Source: Chitinophagales bacterium (GTDB lineage: Bacteria; Bacteroidota; Bacteroidia; Chitinophagales; Saprospiraceae). Taken from it: DNA of 51,161 nt. Location: the NCBI GenBank assembly GCA_026928325.1, contig JAIXKS010000047.1, forward strand, positions 63,663-114,823, given 5' to 3'. A program made the position numbers and the translations under genes. Below, piece by piece: positions 17,289 to 28,422 of this stretch (positions within the stretch are counted from its first letter, which is position 1; each line of letters starts with the position of its first letter). The notes beneath the pieces are model-generated. The model saw only the letters and a list, made by a program, of their open reading frames with translations, did no database searches and was not told the DNA's origin.

Positions 17289-17930
17289 TTATGGTGTTTT
17301 GTAAATTTTCATTCGGATGTCTCTGTACGGCCGCTCTAAGTCGTCGGTAGGTTCCATGGATATTTTCTCTAAAACGTCTAAACCTTGGATGACTTCGCCA
17401 AAAACAGTATAGTCATTATCCAACATGGGAATACCACCGACTTTTTTGTATTTAGCTAGTTGTGCATCGGAATATTTGAAATTTCGGATGGCTTGAAGAA
17501 GTCCCAGTTCTTCGTCATTGACGGGCACACCTTGTACGATATAAAATTGAGACCCTGATGATAGTTTGTCGGGATTAGCATCTCCACCTTGTCGCGCCGC
17601 TGCCAACATACCTCTAAAATGGGGTGTTCCTATTTCAGCAGGAATCATATATCCAACATCGTGACTTCCTAGCGGTTCTCTAGGTTTTGCAGTCTTAGAA
17701 GTCGGATCTCCACCTTGTATTAATGACCCGTTGACAACTCGATGAAATAACAAACTGTCGTAAAAGCCCTCATTAACTAATTTAATAAAATTCTCTTTAT
17801 GCTTGGGCGTTGTATTTAATAACTGAACGATCATTTTTCCATACTCTGTTTCGATCGTATAAGTTTCCTCTTTTTGCTTGCAAGATATCATTAAGATAAG
17901 GGTCAAACACCCAATCCAGATGTATTTCAT
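17289..17930 (-). CDS. Cyclophilin-type peptidyl-prolyl isomerase lipoprotein
   Basis: This 213-residue protein begins MKYIWIGCLTLILMISC, a lipoprotein signal with Cys about 17. The cyclophilin core follows, with FHRVVNGSLIQGGDP, GSQFYIVQG and the C-terminal YTVFGEVIQGLDV. I place the start at ATG 17930 because it opens directly with the signal peptide. A longer frame from 17969 overlaps the upstream gene. It forms a tandem pair with the PKD-cyclophilin gene. Confidence 0.9.
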   Translation of the reverse strand: MKYIWIGCLTLILMISCKQKEETYTIETEYGKMIVQLLNTTPKHKENFIKLVNEGFYDSLLFHRVVNGSLIQGGDPTSKTAKPREPLGSHDVGYMIPAEIGTPHFRGMLAAARQGGDANPDKLSSGSQFYIVQGVPVNDEELGLLQAIRNFKYSDAQLAKYKKVGGIPMLDNDYTVFGEVIQGLDVLEKISMEPTDDLERPYRDIRMKIYKTP

Positions 17931-17940
17931 GTTTTTATAT

Positions 17941-18312
17941 TTAATTAGATTCAAATGGGGTAATTTCATTGTACTTTTTAAAATACTCTATTATTAGATC
18001 TGTCAAATAAGCTTCTTGTTCTTGTTCGCCTTTGATGTCGAAAGGTTTGATTTCTTTCCAATGTGGCCATCCATCTTGGTCTCTTCCTAAAAATTCATAA
18101 TAACCTTTCATTTCCAGCAAGGTACAAACCGCAATGTGCATGAGGTCGGTTTTTTCCTCTTTTGTGAATTTGTTCTTAGGAATTCGCCCTAATTCCTGCA
18201 CACCAATTAAAAAAAGTATGGCTTGGAAATCAGGTAGGGAAGATCGCTTCAAAGCATCTTTTACGATGGATCGAACCCTTAGCCATTCAAAATCTCTTTC
18301 CCAACTTTCCAT
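17941..18312 (-). CDS. Conserved hypothetical protein, 123 residues
   Basis: This soluble, mostly helical protein starts MESWERDFEWLRVRSIVKDA and ends with an acidic helix. I know no function. It is encoded 10 bases upstream of the cyclophilin tandem on the same strand, so it is probably in the same operon. I use the second ATG (18312) because it opens the conserved-looking segment; the ATG at 18330 adds six residues. Confidence 0.55.
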   Translation of the reverse strand: MESWERDFEWLRVRSIVKDALKRSSLPDFQAILFLIGVQELGRIPKNKFTKEEKTDLMHIAVCTLLEMKGYYEFLGRDQDGWPHWKEIKPFDIKGEQEQEAYLTDLIIEYFKKYNEITPFESN

Positions 18313-18425
18313 GTATCTGTTATAATTCAATCAAACTGCAAATATATACTTTTTTTAAAATCTGTACCGCTTTATTTCGTTTGCGATATTGAAGCAAGGG
18401 AGAGATATGAAATATGAGGTATTCG

Positions 18426-18513
18426 AAAAATCTTTTTGTGGACAGAGCACTGGTGCTCTGTCTATAAAAAAATTTAGATAATAATGGAAGTTATTTTTTT
18501 GTGGACAGAGCAT
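18426..18513 (-). repeat. Rearranged MITE copy R3: solo end plus 61-bp internally deleted copy
   Basis: A single inverted-repeat end (TTTTTGTGGACAGAGCAC, ending 18450) is followed after TG by a complete mini-copy at 18453-18513. The mini-copy starts GTGCTCTGTCTATAAAAA and ends TTTTTTGTGGACAGAGCAT with TA next to it. It is in reverse orientation and lacks the central hairpin. This is a deletion derivative of the 160-bp element. Confidence 0.8.
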
Positions 18514-18526
18514 TAGGCTGTAAGCA

Positions 18527-19000
18527 TTACTCCTCTGCAAGCTTCCCAAAATGTTGAACCCAATAATTTTGAACTCGAGCTATGCCCATTTCATCAACTT
18601 TGGGATTCATTAGCATTCTGCAATGCGATGGGCTTTTTAACCAATCTTTTAATACTTCTTCAAAGGTGTCTTGGCCTCTACCGAGATTTTCACCAGCAAC
18701 TTTCCAATTGTATCCGATTTGATCTAATCGTTGACCGATATCCAAGCCAGAATTAGAAAAGTGCTTAAAAAAATCATGCTGATACATATCGTCTGCTTGC
18801 GCCAAGGCACTTTGGTACAACAATTGGTTCCAAGTCACCTTTTGAACAGGTGCCATGTATTTTCTACCGCATTGGCAACCGCTTTCGCGAATGGAATTGA
18901 CTGCATTGAGCATCTTTTGCTGTTCTGCATTCACCGCATTGATATCCGATCCTGGAAGGACAGTCATAAGAAGAAAATAAAGCATGATGGATTTGATCAC
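18527..19000 (-). CDS. Secreted CAP-domain (SCP/PR-1) protein
   Basis: This 157-residue protein has a hydrophobic leader (about 1-21) and a CAP domain. The CAP domain shows HDFFKHFSNSGLD, the conserved AGENLGRG, WLKSPSHCRMLMNP and MGIARVQNYWVQHFG. CAP proteins are secreted and bind lipids or act as proteases in a few cases, but bacterial roles are largely unknown. The last codons lie 14 bases from a MITE relic. Confidence 0.85.
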   Translation of the reverse strand: MIKSIMLYFLLMTVLPGSDINAVNAEQQKMLNAVNSIRESGCQCGRKYMAPVQKVTWNQLLYQSALAQADDMYQHDFFKHFSNSGLDIGQRLDQIGYNWKVAGENLGRGQDTFEEVLKDWLKSPSHCRMLMNPKVDEMGIARVQNYWVQHFGKLAEE

Positions 19001-19392
19001 AGCAATACCAATGTATAAATGTTAATAATTTCTATTAACGCAAACGCTATTCACAAAGTTGTAATGACGCACAACTTCTATAAAGGAGATATGAAGATAA
19101 GGATACATATTGTAATACAAATGGGCGTATTTTTAATTAAAAAAAATCATTTATTCAAATTATATATTTTTTGAATACAAAATTCGAAATAAAATTCTAA
19201 ATATACCTGAAATTTAGGCTGAATTTTAATTTTTAATAAGGACTCAATTTTAACATTTTTTTTGGTGTTTGGCATATATTTTAAGGCGATCCAAGCAGTT
19301 TCTTAAAGTCCATGTACATCGAATTGGAATCAATGCTCAACCATTGTTTATTTTTGGTGTTAACAATGTGTTCAAAACAGAAAAGATCGAGC
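19001..19392. other. AT-rich intergenic region, no supported gene
   Basis: This divergent interval separates the CAP gene from the methyltransferase pseudogene. A strong Shine-Dalgarno-like AAAGGAG precedes a 27-codon frame at 19091, but the frame has lysine/isoleucine-rich low complexity and no family. No RNA gene is seen. Confidence 0.5.
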
Positions 19393-20271
19393 ATGGATGA
19401 CTTTTTAGCGACACTTCTAGTACATCCCAATACGAAACAACCGCTGTATTACGAACCATCAGCTCATATCTTGAAGGAAAGGAATGGCGATGGAGCATTT
19501 CATATACTCAAGAACGTACCATTACTATTGCCGACGACGACGGATAACGAAGCGCTGTTTAATTATCAGGCGCATTATGAGCAAGATGCAAAATCGTTTG
19601 ATTATTTTGAAGAATTTATGGATGCACATCGAGTTGAAAATGATCGCTTGCATCAACATATTTTATCAGAAATTCCTAAAGATGCAACGTTATTACTAGA
19701 TGTAGGTTGTGGTGGTGCATGGTTATCCAAAAATGTCTTGCCGCTATGAAAAACAATCATTTCTATGGATATATCGACAACAAATCCGGTAAAAGCCCTA
19801 GAAACATATCCGCATAAAAATCACTATGCACTAGTTGCCGATGTTTATTCGCTACCTATTAAGCCCGAAACTATAGATTGTATTGTAGCCTCCGAAATTA
19901 TCGAACATGTGAAAGACCCGGTACTATTTATAGCACAATTGTTAATGGTCTTAAAACCAGGTGGCAAACTCGTGATTACAACGCCACATGATGAAGTAAT
20001 CCTTCAGTCTTTATGTATCCATTGCAATTCACTCACACCACATAATGCCCATTTGCACTCGTTTACGCAAGACAAAATCAGATCCTTGGTGAGAAACGAC
20101 ATTGGAAAGGTTGAAACGCGTATTTTCAATAGCAAGTTATTACTTTTCTTCAAACTTCATGAAAAATTGCGCAAGCTACCTTTTGGATTATGGCGGGTCA
20201 TCGATCGATGGGCTATCAGTATATCCGGCAAAAAGGCAGCACGATTGATGATGACTATCGTTAAGCATTAA
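19393..20271 (+). pseudogene. Class I SAM-dependent methyltransferase split by an in-frame TGA
   Basis: The reading frame from ATG 19393 is open except for one TGA at 19747-19749. The two halves are in the same frame and join as LLLDVGCGGAWLSKNVLPL-stop-KTIISMDISTTN. The SAM motif DVGCGG, motif II-like ISMDIS and the acidic post-motif IDCIVASEIIEHV are all present. Relatives have glycine near the stop position (GGA to TGA is one change). TGA is a normal stop elsewhere in the window, so recoding is unlikely. It is either a nonsense mutation or a sequence error. The family methylates small molecules or sugars. Confidence 0.8.
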
Positions 20272-20356
20272 CTATATGCTTATATAAGAACATACTAACA
20301 AACATTGTATGTATTCTAAAGTTGATCCTGCCTTTTACTAAATTACCTACTTAATA

Positions 20357-21292
20357 TTATACGATTTCCTTAAAATACACGTACGACTTTTTCAAGCCTT
20401 CTGTTCTGCTTACTTTAGGCTCCCAATCTAGGATTTTCTTTGCCAATGTGATATCAGGTTTTCGTTGCTTTGGATCATCAATAGGAAGTGGATTATAGAT
20501 GATTTTGGCTTGGTCATTGCCGACGAGTTCGATGATTTCTTTAGCAAATTCAAGAATCGTGGTCTCAGAAGGATTGCCTATATTGACCGGAAGGTGATAA
20601 TCACTGAGTAAAAGTCGATAGATACCTTCCACTAAGTCATCGATATAACAAAAAGATCGCGTTTGACTTCCATTGCCAAATACGGTTAATCCTTCTCCGC
20701 GAATGGCTTGCGCAAAGAATGCAGGCAACACTCTACCGTCGTCCACGCGCATTCTAGGTCCGTAGGTGTTAAAGATACGAACGATGCGAGTCTCTAAACC
20801 ATGGTAGGTATGGTACGCCATGGTGATGGCTTCTTGAAAACGCTTTGCTTCATCATACACGCCTCGTGGCCCGATAGGATTAACATTTCCCCAGTATTCT
20901 TCATGTTGCGGATGAACTAGTGGGTCTCCGTAAACCTCTGATGTTGAGGCGATTAAGATACGTGCATTTTTTGATTTGGCTAGGCCCAATAGATTGTGTG
21001 TACCTAAGGATCCGACTTTCAATGTCTGAATAGGCATTTTTAGATAGTCGATGGGACTAGCTGGAGAGGCAAAATGTAAGATATAATCCAAGGTATCAGG
21101 CACATGTACAAACTTAGATACATCGTGATGATAAAACTCAAAATTGGATAAAGCAAAGAGATGTTCTATATTAGCAATATTGCCTGTGAGTAGGTTGTCC
21201 ATCCCAATGACATGATATCCTTCGCGAATAAATCGATCACATAAGTGCGATCCTATAAATCCTGCCGCTCCAGTTATGAGCACACGTTTCAT
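20357..21292 (-). CDS. UDP-glucuronate decarboxylase (UDP-xylose synthase)
   Basis: This 311-residue short-chain dehydrogenase begins with the NAD site [16 protein letters not shown]. It carries the catalytic motif YDEAK, the [13 protein letters not shown] strand-helix, STSEVYGDP, and [17 protein letters not shown], which together fit UXS enzymes. It makes UDP-xylose from UDP-glucuronate for cell-surface glycans. A -7 box TATCTTTG lies upstream at 21322-21329 on the minus strand. The gene converges on the broken methyltransferase. Confidence 0.9.
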   Translation of the reverse strand: MKRVLITGAAGFIGSHLCDRFIREGYHVIGMDNLLTGNIANIEHLFALSNFEFYHHDVSKFVHVPDTLDYILHFASPASPIDYLKMPIQTLKVGSLGTHNLLGLAKSKNARILIASTSEVYGDPLVHPQHEEYWGNVNPIGPRGVYDEAKRFQEAITMAYHTYHGLETRIVRIFNTYGPRMRVDDGRVLPAFFAQAIRGEGLTVFGNGSQTRSFCYIDDLVEGIYRLLLSDYHLPVNIGNPSETTILEFAKEIIELVGNDQAKIIYNPLPIDDPKQRKPDITLAKKILDWEPKVSRTEGLKKSYVYFKEIV

Positions 21293-22964
<1,672 letters not shown>

Positions 22965-22991
22965 GATAAAATAAGTTCGTAGTAAAATTTG

Positions 22992-23032
22992 AAGGCAGAC
23001 ATAAAATTATATTATGTGTGCCTTTATTTTTT
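22992..23032 (+). terminator. Strong terminator after spt
   Basis: The stem AAGGCAGACATAA (22992-23004) pairs with TTATGTGTGCCTT (23012-23024) with one mismatch in 13, followed by TATTTTTT. It ends the spt transcript, so the downstream genes have their own promoter. Confidence 0.85.
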
Positions 23033-23124
23033 AAAAAAAGATGAAATATTCCTTATTTTTGTATAATCGTTTGTATAGAGGCCTTAATAGATACATATTT
23101 ACAGCTCAAAAATGCTTCGGATTT

Positions 23125-23132
23125 TATCTTTG
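23125..23132 (+). promoter_or_regulatory. Candidate -7 box for the sphingolipid operon
   Basis: TATCTTTG matches the Bacteroidota -7 consensus and lies 45 bases before the GNAT gene start. A second match, TATTTTTG, occurs at 23054-23061. Which one is used cannot be decided; -33 elements are weak. Confidence 0.4.
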
Positions 23133-23177
23133 AAACCTCAAGAGAATTATTTTTTAACATTCAATAATTGAATTCTA

Positions 23178-24302
23178 ATGGCTATAGAAATACAAGAAGT
23201 TACTTTTGATAAAGGCATCAATGATTTTATCAACTTCCCACACGATTTATACAAAGATGATCCTAATTATGTCCCTGAAATATTTATTGGACAAAAGGAC
23301 ATGATGAATCCTAAAAAATATCCTTTTCATTTATATGGAAAGGTGAAATATTTTTTGGCCAAGAAAAACAATCAAATAGTAGGTCGTATCGCCGCAATCG
23401 ACAATCCTAATTACAATCATCATTTTAATTGTAAAGTCGGATTTTTTGGCTTTATGGATTTCATAGAGGACCAAGAAGTGGTCAATGCCTTACTAGATAA
23501 AGCTAGTGCTTTTGCTAAAGAAAATGGCAATGAGTATCTCATGGGCCCGACTAATTTTACAACCAATGAAACAGCAGGTACCTTAGTAGAAGGCTTTAAC
23601 GAGCCAGCTAAAATCATGATGACCTACAATAAACCCTACTACGGTAGGTTGTTTGAAAAATATGGCCTTGCCAAGGAAATGGATTTGTATGCCTATATGA
23701 TTTATACGAATAAAGCCTCCGAAAAGGCGCTTCGTATTGCGGAAGCCCTAGAAGAAAGGCTCAAAAAAATGGGTATTACCATTCGGAATTTTAATCTGAA
23801 AGATATTGATAATGAAGCTAAGCGAATCCAAAAGATTTACAATCAAGCTTGGGACGAAAACTGGGGCTTTGTACCATTTACAGATGCAGAATTTGAGTAT
23901 TTGAAGAATGACTTAAAGATGATTGTAGATCCAAAGTTTGCTTTTATAGCTGAAAAGCATGGCGAACCGATTGGTTTTGGATTGACAGTACCTAATATTA
24001 ATGAAGTCCTGATTAAAAACAAGCGAGGTAAACTCTTTCCTTTTGGAATATTTAGGTTGCTACTTGGCAAAGGTAAGACCAAAACGGTGCGTGTTTTAGC
24101 CCTAGGTATCCTCAAAGAATACAGAAAATCAGGCATTGAAGCGATATTTTTTGCCAAAAATATCGCTGAAGCAAAGAGCAGGAACCTGATAGGCGGTGAA
24201 GCGTCTTGGGTCTTAGAAAATAACGAACCTATGCGTGCAGCTGCCGAACACCTAAATGGTGAACGATACAAAACCTATCGGCTATATAAAACGAAAATTT
24301 AG
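23178..24302 (+). CDS. GNAT-fold acyltransferase, candidate bacterial ceramide synthase
   Basis: This 374-residue protein is a YghO/COG3146-like member of the GNAT superfamily. It carries two GNAT-like halves: an N-terminal half around FLAKKNNQIVGRIAAIDN and a C-terminal half with FIAEKHGEPIGFGLTVPN and ALGILKEYRKSGIEA. It lies between spt and an epimerase-like gene. Characterised bacterial ceramide synthases, which acylate 3-ketosphinganine, belong to this superfamily. The assignment as ceramide synthase is therefore an inference from fold and context. It opens a five-gene operon with gaps of 1-10 bases. Confidence 0.7.
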   Translation: MAIEIQEVTFDKGINDFINFPHDLYKDDPNYVPEIFIGQKDMMNPKKYPFHLYGKVKYFLAKKNNQIVGRIAAIDNPNYNHHFNCKVGFFGFMDFIEDQEVVNALLDKASAFAKENGNEYLMGPTNFTTNETAGTLVEGFNEPAKIMMTYNKPYYGRLFEKYGLAKEMDLYAYMIYTNKASEKALRIAEALEERLKKMGITIRNFNLKDIDNEAKRIQKIYNQAWDENWGFVPFTDAEFEYLKNDLKMIVDPKFAFIAEKHGEPIGFGLTVPNINEVLIKNKRGKLFPFGIFRLLLGKGKTKTVRVLALGILKEYRKSGIEAIFFAKNIAEAKSRNLIGGEASWVLENNEPMRAAAEHLNGERYKTYRLYKTKI

Positions 24303-24303
24303 C

Positions 24304-25296
24304 ATGGAGTTAAAGATTTTGATTACCGGTGCTAATGGATTTATAGGAAGACATCTCGTAGAAGCAGCCGGGCAACAAGGATTAAAAGTATATGCCGGCG
24401 TACGCAAGGGAAGCAATATCGAAATGCTAGAAAAGTTGGATTGTACGTGCACTTTTCTCGATTATAACGATATCGATAGCCTAGCATCGGTGTTGGAGAC
24501 GATTCGACCCGATTATATCATTCATAATGCAGGTTTAACACGTTCACCGGAATATTCGGAGTACATCCAAGTGAATAAAATGTATTTGGTGCATATTGTC
24601 GAAGCCATTCGCAAATCTACCATTCCGCTAAAAAAGTTGCTTTTTGTTAGCAGCCTTGCCGCTTATGGACCAGCAGATTTTCAACCGAATGGTATCGTGA
24701 AGCATGACGCCGATCCGCATCCTGTGACTCAATACGGTCGAAGCAAGCAGGAAGCTGAAGTATGGCTCAAACAGCAGACAGATATTCCTTATAATATCGT
24801 CCGACCTTCAGCGGTCTATGGTCCTGGGGAAAAAGACCTGTTGAATGTATTTCAAATGGTTAAAAAAGGCATTAATGCGACAGCAGGATTTGGTGAGCAA
24901 AAGCTCACGTTTATCTACGTCAAAGACTTGGTTCAACTGATGTTGCTAGCCACTTTGACACCGTTGACACATCGCGCTTATTTTGGTACAGATGGACAAA
25001 TCTACGGAGCTAAGGACTTTCCGGGAGCTATTGCCAAGAGTCTGGGTAAAAAGGTTGTCACCGTTCATTTGCCGGTTTTTATTGTAAAAATAGGCGCTTG
25101 GATTAGTGAAGGAATTGGAAAAATAACAGGGAAATACCCGACGCTATATGTAGAGCGCGTCAATGAAATTAAAGCTAAAAATTGGAGTTGTGATGTTGCG
25201 AACTTAGAGCAGGATTTGAATTTTAAGCCGAGATATACTTTACAAGAAGCTATTGATGAAACAACGGCTTGGTATCAACATCATCATTGGATATAG
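24304..25296 (+). CDS. NAD-dependent epimerase-like reductase, candidate ceramide reductase
   Basis: This 330-residue extended short-chain dehydrogenase begins MELKILITGANGFIGRHLVE (NAD-binding GxxGxxG). It carries VSSLAAYGPA and the catalytic YGRSK near residue 146. It starts one base after the GNAT gene, and I prefer ATG 24304 to an upstream start that would overlap. Bacterial ceramide reductases (CerR type) are epimerase-like enzymes of this family encoded beside spt. The role, reducing the 3-keto group of the acylated intermediate, is inferred from position. Confidence 0.75.
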   Translation: MELKILITGANGFIGRHLVEAAGQQGLKVYAGVRKGSNIEMLEKLDCTCTFLDYNDIDSLASVLETIRPDYIIHNAGLTRSPEYSEYIQVNKMYLVHIVEAIRKSTIPLKKLLFVSSLAAYGPADFQPNGIVKHDADPHPVTQYGRSKQEAEVWLKQQTDIPYNIVRPSAVYGPGEKDLLNVFQMVKKGINATAGFGEQKLTFIYVKDLVQLMLLATLTPLTHRAYFGTDGQIYGAKDFPGAIAKSLGKKVVTVHLPVFIVKIGAWISEGIGKITGKYPTLYVERVNEIKAKNWSCDVANLEQDLNFKPRYTLQEAIDETTAWYQHHHWI

Positions 25297-25306
25297 TTTT
25301 TTTATT

Positions 25307-26200
25307 TTGGAAGGAAGGAAGAAAATATTATTTATAGTCAATCCCTTTTCCGGTGCAAAGCTTGGAAAGGATATAGCCCAAGTTCTAGATAAAAACCTAG
25401 ACAAGGACAAGTATGATTATGATTTGGAGTTTACGGCTTATTCCGGCCATGCGATAGAATTGGCTAAGGCAGCCGTAGCATCGCAGTATTTCGCTGTAAT
25501 CGGGGCTGGTGGCGATGGCACGATTAATGAGGTAGCCCATGCGCTTCAAGGAACAAATACGGCATTGGGAATAATCCCGTTAGGCTCTGGAAATGGATTT
25601 GCCTATCACCTTAAAATAGATCGGGACATTACTAAAGCCATTCAAATCATCAACAAAGGACATCTTGATACCATTGATACTGGCAGCGTCAATGATCGTT
25701 TTTTTGTGAATGTGGCCGGCATTGGTTTAGATGCAGCAGTAGCTTTCAAGACTAAAAAAAATAAAAAAAGAGGGTTTTTACCTTACTTCAAGCAATCCCT
25801 AATAGAAGGAATGAAATTTAAAAAGCGGAGGATGCATATTGTTACCTCTGAACGTACATGGTCAGGAGATTATACGATGATTGTCATTGCTAATGGATCG
25901 GTTTATGGTTATGATTTTTCGATTGCACCACAGGCTATTTTGGATGATGGCTTATTTGATGTCTTATTGATTCGACATGTATCACTTTGGAAATACCTAT
26001 TGTTATTGCCTCGATTCTTTAATAAAAGTATTCACAAAAGCCACCTTGTTGAGTATTTTAAAACTCGTGAAATAGCTATTCAATTGGATGGAGACGATTA
26101 TTATCATGTAGATGGTGAGGGCTTTGAAGCTCGTGAAAAGCTAAACTTTAAAATAATTCCACAAAATCTTAAAATTATCACTCAACCCGAAAACCAATAA
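25307..26200 (+). CDS. DAGK-family lipid kinase (YegS/LCB5-like), candidate ceramide kinase
   Basis: This 297-residue protein has the DAGK catalytic motifs: VNPFSGAKLGKD at the start, GAGGDGTINEVAHAL for nucleotide binding, LGSGNGFAYHL, and DDGLFDVLLI near the end. The family phosphorylates diacylglycerol or sphingoid lipids at the inner membrane. Placement after spt, GNAT and reductase genes suggests a sphingolipid substrate. The start is uncertain: TTG 25307 gives MEGRKKILFIVNPF, whereas ATG 25256 would overlap the upstream gene by about 40 bases. Confidence 0.8.
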   Translation: MEGRKKILFIVNPFSGAKLGKDIAQVLDKNLDKDKYDYDLEFTAYSGHAIELAKAAVASQYFAVIGAGGDGTINEVAHALQGTNTALGIIPLGSGNGFAYHLKIDRDITKAIQIINKGHLDTIDTGSVNDRFFVNVAGIGLDAAVAFKTKKNKKRGFLPYFKQSLIEGMKFKKRRMHIVTSERTWSGDYTMIVIANGSVYGYDFSIAPQAILDDGLFDVLLIRHVSLWKYLLLLPRFFNKSIHKSHLVEYFKTREIAIQLDGDDYYHVDGEGFEAREKLNFKIIPQNLKIITQPENQ

Positions 26201-26203
26201 AAT

Positions 26204-27082
26204 ATGTGGATTTTAGTCTTATGTATTGTATTTAATGCAATTATAGGGGTCATTTTTAAGTTGTTTAATAAATATAATATCGATAACTTACAGGCGATTG
26301 TCGTCAATTACATCACTTGTATTTGTGTAGCGGCCGTTGTCCAAAAAGGGATACCCTTTCCGGATAATTTGGCGGGACAGCCTTGGTTTTATCATGCTTT
26401 CGGCCTTGGATTGGTATTTATCATTGTATTTAATACGCTAGCCTTGACGATGCAACATTTTGGTATGGTCATCGGCTCGATTTTTCAAAAGATGTCCTTA
26501 ATTGCGCCTACGCTTCTAGCTATTTTGGTGTATCATGAGCCTAGTAGTGCTTATAAATGGTTTGGAATAGGTGCTGCTTTGTTTTCGATTGTGCTCCTCA
26601 GTTATGAAAAGTCAGATGCTAATGATGGAAGTAATTCGACCAAAAGGGTAGGCTATCTATGGCTTTTTCCTATTGTTACCTTCTTGGGATCTTGCGTCAT
26701 CGACAGTGGGTTTTATTATATAGAAAAACAACAATTGGCAGATAATAATGATGTTAGCTTTGTAGCATCTTTGTTTTTATTTACGGCTTCATATGGATTG
26801 ATTATCTTAATCGTTCAGTTGATGCGAGGTAAAACTCAATTAGCATGGAAAAACATAGCTGCGGGCATTATCTTGGGTGTACCCAATTTTTTCTCCATAT
26901 ATTTACTTTTATTGGCCTTGCAACAAGGTTTTGGAGGAGCCATCGTTTTTCCAATCAATAATGTAGGTATTCTGGTTATGTCCGCTATATTGGGTATATT
27001 GTTATTCAGAGAAAAGGTAACCAAATATAAAATCGCAGGTTTTTTCCTAGCTGTTATCTCTATTCTTTTTATTACTTCATAA
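26204..27082 (+). CDS. EamA/DMT family membrane transporter
   Basis: This 292-residue protein has about ten transmembrane helices in two EamA repeats. The first helix starts at the N-terminus and the last ends at the C-terminus. A short loop around residues 140-150 separates the halves. It starts four bases after the lipid kinase gene and ends ten bases before yigZ, so it is in the same operon. Substrate is unknown; movement of a lipid precursor would be speculation. Confidence 0.8.
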   Translation: MWILVLCIVFNAIIGVIFKLFNKYNIDNLQAIVVNYITCICVAAVVQKGIPFPDNLAGQPWFYHAFGLGLVFIIVFNTLALTMQHFGMVIGSIFQKMSLIAPTLLAILVYHEPSSAYKWFGIGAALFSIVLLSYEKSDANDGSNSTKRVGYLWLFPIVTFLGSCVIDSGFYYIEKQQLADNNDVSFVASLFLFTASYGLIILIVQLMRGKTQLAWKNIAAGIILGVPNFFSIYLLLLALQQGFGGAIVFPINNVGILVMSAILGILLFREKVTKYKIAGFFLAVISILFITS

Positions 27083-27091
27083 TCTTGTTTA

Positions 27092-27739
27092 ATGTCGGAT
27101 GCTTATATAACATTAGAGAGTCCCGCCTTCGGGGAATACAAGGAAAAAGGAAGTAAATTCTTGGCTTTTGCCTACCCATTTGATGATGAAGAGATGCTTA
27201 ATGCGTATTTGGATGCCATCAGAAGTGAACATCATAAAGCCAGACATTTTTGTTATGCTTACCAAATAGGAGATGGTCAAGATCGCTATCGGATGAATGA
27301 TGACGGCGAACCATCAGGAACAGCCGGGAAGCCGATTTACGGGCAAATCTTAAGTTTTGGCCTTACCAATGTACTGATCATTGTCGTGCGATATTTTGGC
27401 GGTACCAAATTGGGTGTTTCCGGATTAATTCAAGCCTATAAAGAAGCCGCAAAAGCAGCTTTAGACGATGCTAATCTTGTTGAAAAATATATAACTTCCT
27501 CGTATCGGTTGGGTTTTGATTATGCCGAAATGGGGCATATTATGAATGTTCTAAAAGAATTAGACATTGAAATTATAGATAAATCATTTGAAAGTACTTG
27601 TGCAGTCACTATCCAATTACGACATTCAATCGAAGGAGAAATGCTTCACAAACTGATTGCCCGCATACTCAACAAATCTATGGAAGAAGTCCATGTTGAA
27701 ACGCCCATAGATTTTTGTACTATCACTAAAGTATCGTGA
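27092..27739 (+). CDS. YigZ/IMPACT family protein
   Basis: This 215-residue protein has the UPF0029 signature DDGEPSGTAGKPIYGQIL near residue 70 and a C-terminal DUF1949 domain (about 140-205). The family is linked to translation control in eukaryotes (IMPACT) and is nearly universal in bacteria, but its bacterial function is unclear. It is the last gene of the five-gene operon and converges with the OmpH-like gene with one base between them. Confidence 0.88.
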   Translation: MSDAYITLESPAFGEYKEKGSKFLAFAYPFDDEEMLNAYLDAIRSEHHKARHFCYAYQIGDGQDRYRMNDDGEPSGTAGKPIYGQILSFGLTNVLIIVVRYFGGTKLGVSGLIQAYKEAAKAALDDANLVEKYITSSYRLGFDYAEMGHIMNVLKELDIEIIDKSFESTCAVTIQLRHSIEGEMLHKLIARILNKSMEEVHVETPIDFCTITKVS

Positions 27740-27740
27740 A

Positions 27741-28364
27741 TTAACCTTTAGAATTTTTATACTCTTCGTTGAGGGCATTTAAGGTTTGCATGGTGATGTC
27801 CAATGTTTTTCGGCCATACATGACACTACCGCCAACGCCTTTCATGAGAACAAAATCATATCCCTTCTCATCCGCTACTTTTTCAAGATATTGATCGATT
27901 TTGTCTTGAAGATCTTGCTGTAAATCACGCAATTTTTTTTCAAGCTCCATGGCAGCATTATCTCTTTGCTTCATCAAAGATTCTTCTTCTTTAGCAAGAT
28001 TTTGTTGCTGTTTCATGAATTTGTCTTCCAACTTTTTTAATTCAATAGGCGCAATATTGGCAGCATTTTGCTGAGCTTGCGCAAATTCTTGCTGTAAATT
28101 TCCTACGCGCTTTTGGAAAGCTTCGATTTTTACACCTAAAGACATTTCCGCTGCATGCGATTCTTCCTCAAGCGCAGCTTTTCTATCTTTATATAAATCA
28201 TATTGGGTTAGAAGCGTATCAATGTCGATATAAACGATATTTTCAGACGGATTCGATTTGTTTGTGGCATCGGTTTGAGGTGCTTGCTGAACAGGTTGAT
28301 TGCAAGAAACCATTAATAAAACAGAAACAATAAAAGAAGCAAAAATATACTTAATCGTATGCAT
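27741..28364 (-). CDS. OmpH/Skp-like periplasmic chaperone lipoprotein
   Basis: This 207-residue protein has a lipoprotein signal (LLMVSC, Cys about 21), the OmpH start motif ENIVYIDIDTLLTQYDLY, a long coiled coil (about 65-155) and the closing strand YDFVLMKG. It is expected to hold unfolded outer-membrane proteins in the periplasm. A well-spaced promoter lies upstream. Confidence 0.87.
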   Translation of the reverse strand: MHTIKYIFASFIVSVLLMVSCNQPVQQAPQTDATNKSNPSENIVYIDIDTLLTQYDLYKDRKAALEEESHAAEMSLGVKIEAFQKRVGNLQQEFAQAQQNAANIAPIELKKLEDKFMKQQQNLAKEEESLMKQRDNAAMELEKKLRDLQQDLQDKIDQYLEKVADEKGYDFVLMKGVGGSVMYGRKTLDITMQTLNALNEEYKNSKG

Positions 28365-28392
28365 AGGTCATGATAATTTTAAAATTCAGCTA

Positions 28393-28422
28393 CAAAAGTA
28401 ATCATTTTTTATACTTTTCAAA
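28393..28422 (-). promoter_or_regulatory. Promoter of the OmpH-like gene
   Basis: Read on the minus strand, TTTG (28422-28419) is followed after 18 bases by TACTTTTG (28400-28393). This fits the Bacteroidota -33/-7 consensus. The start codon is about 29 bases downstream of the -7 box. Confidence 0.65.

Noticed and set aside
19091-19174. 27-codon frame after a strong Shine-Dalgarno-like sequence
   Set aside because: Short, Lys/Ile-rich low complexity, no downstream terminator and no similarity I know.
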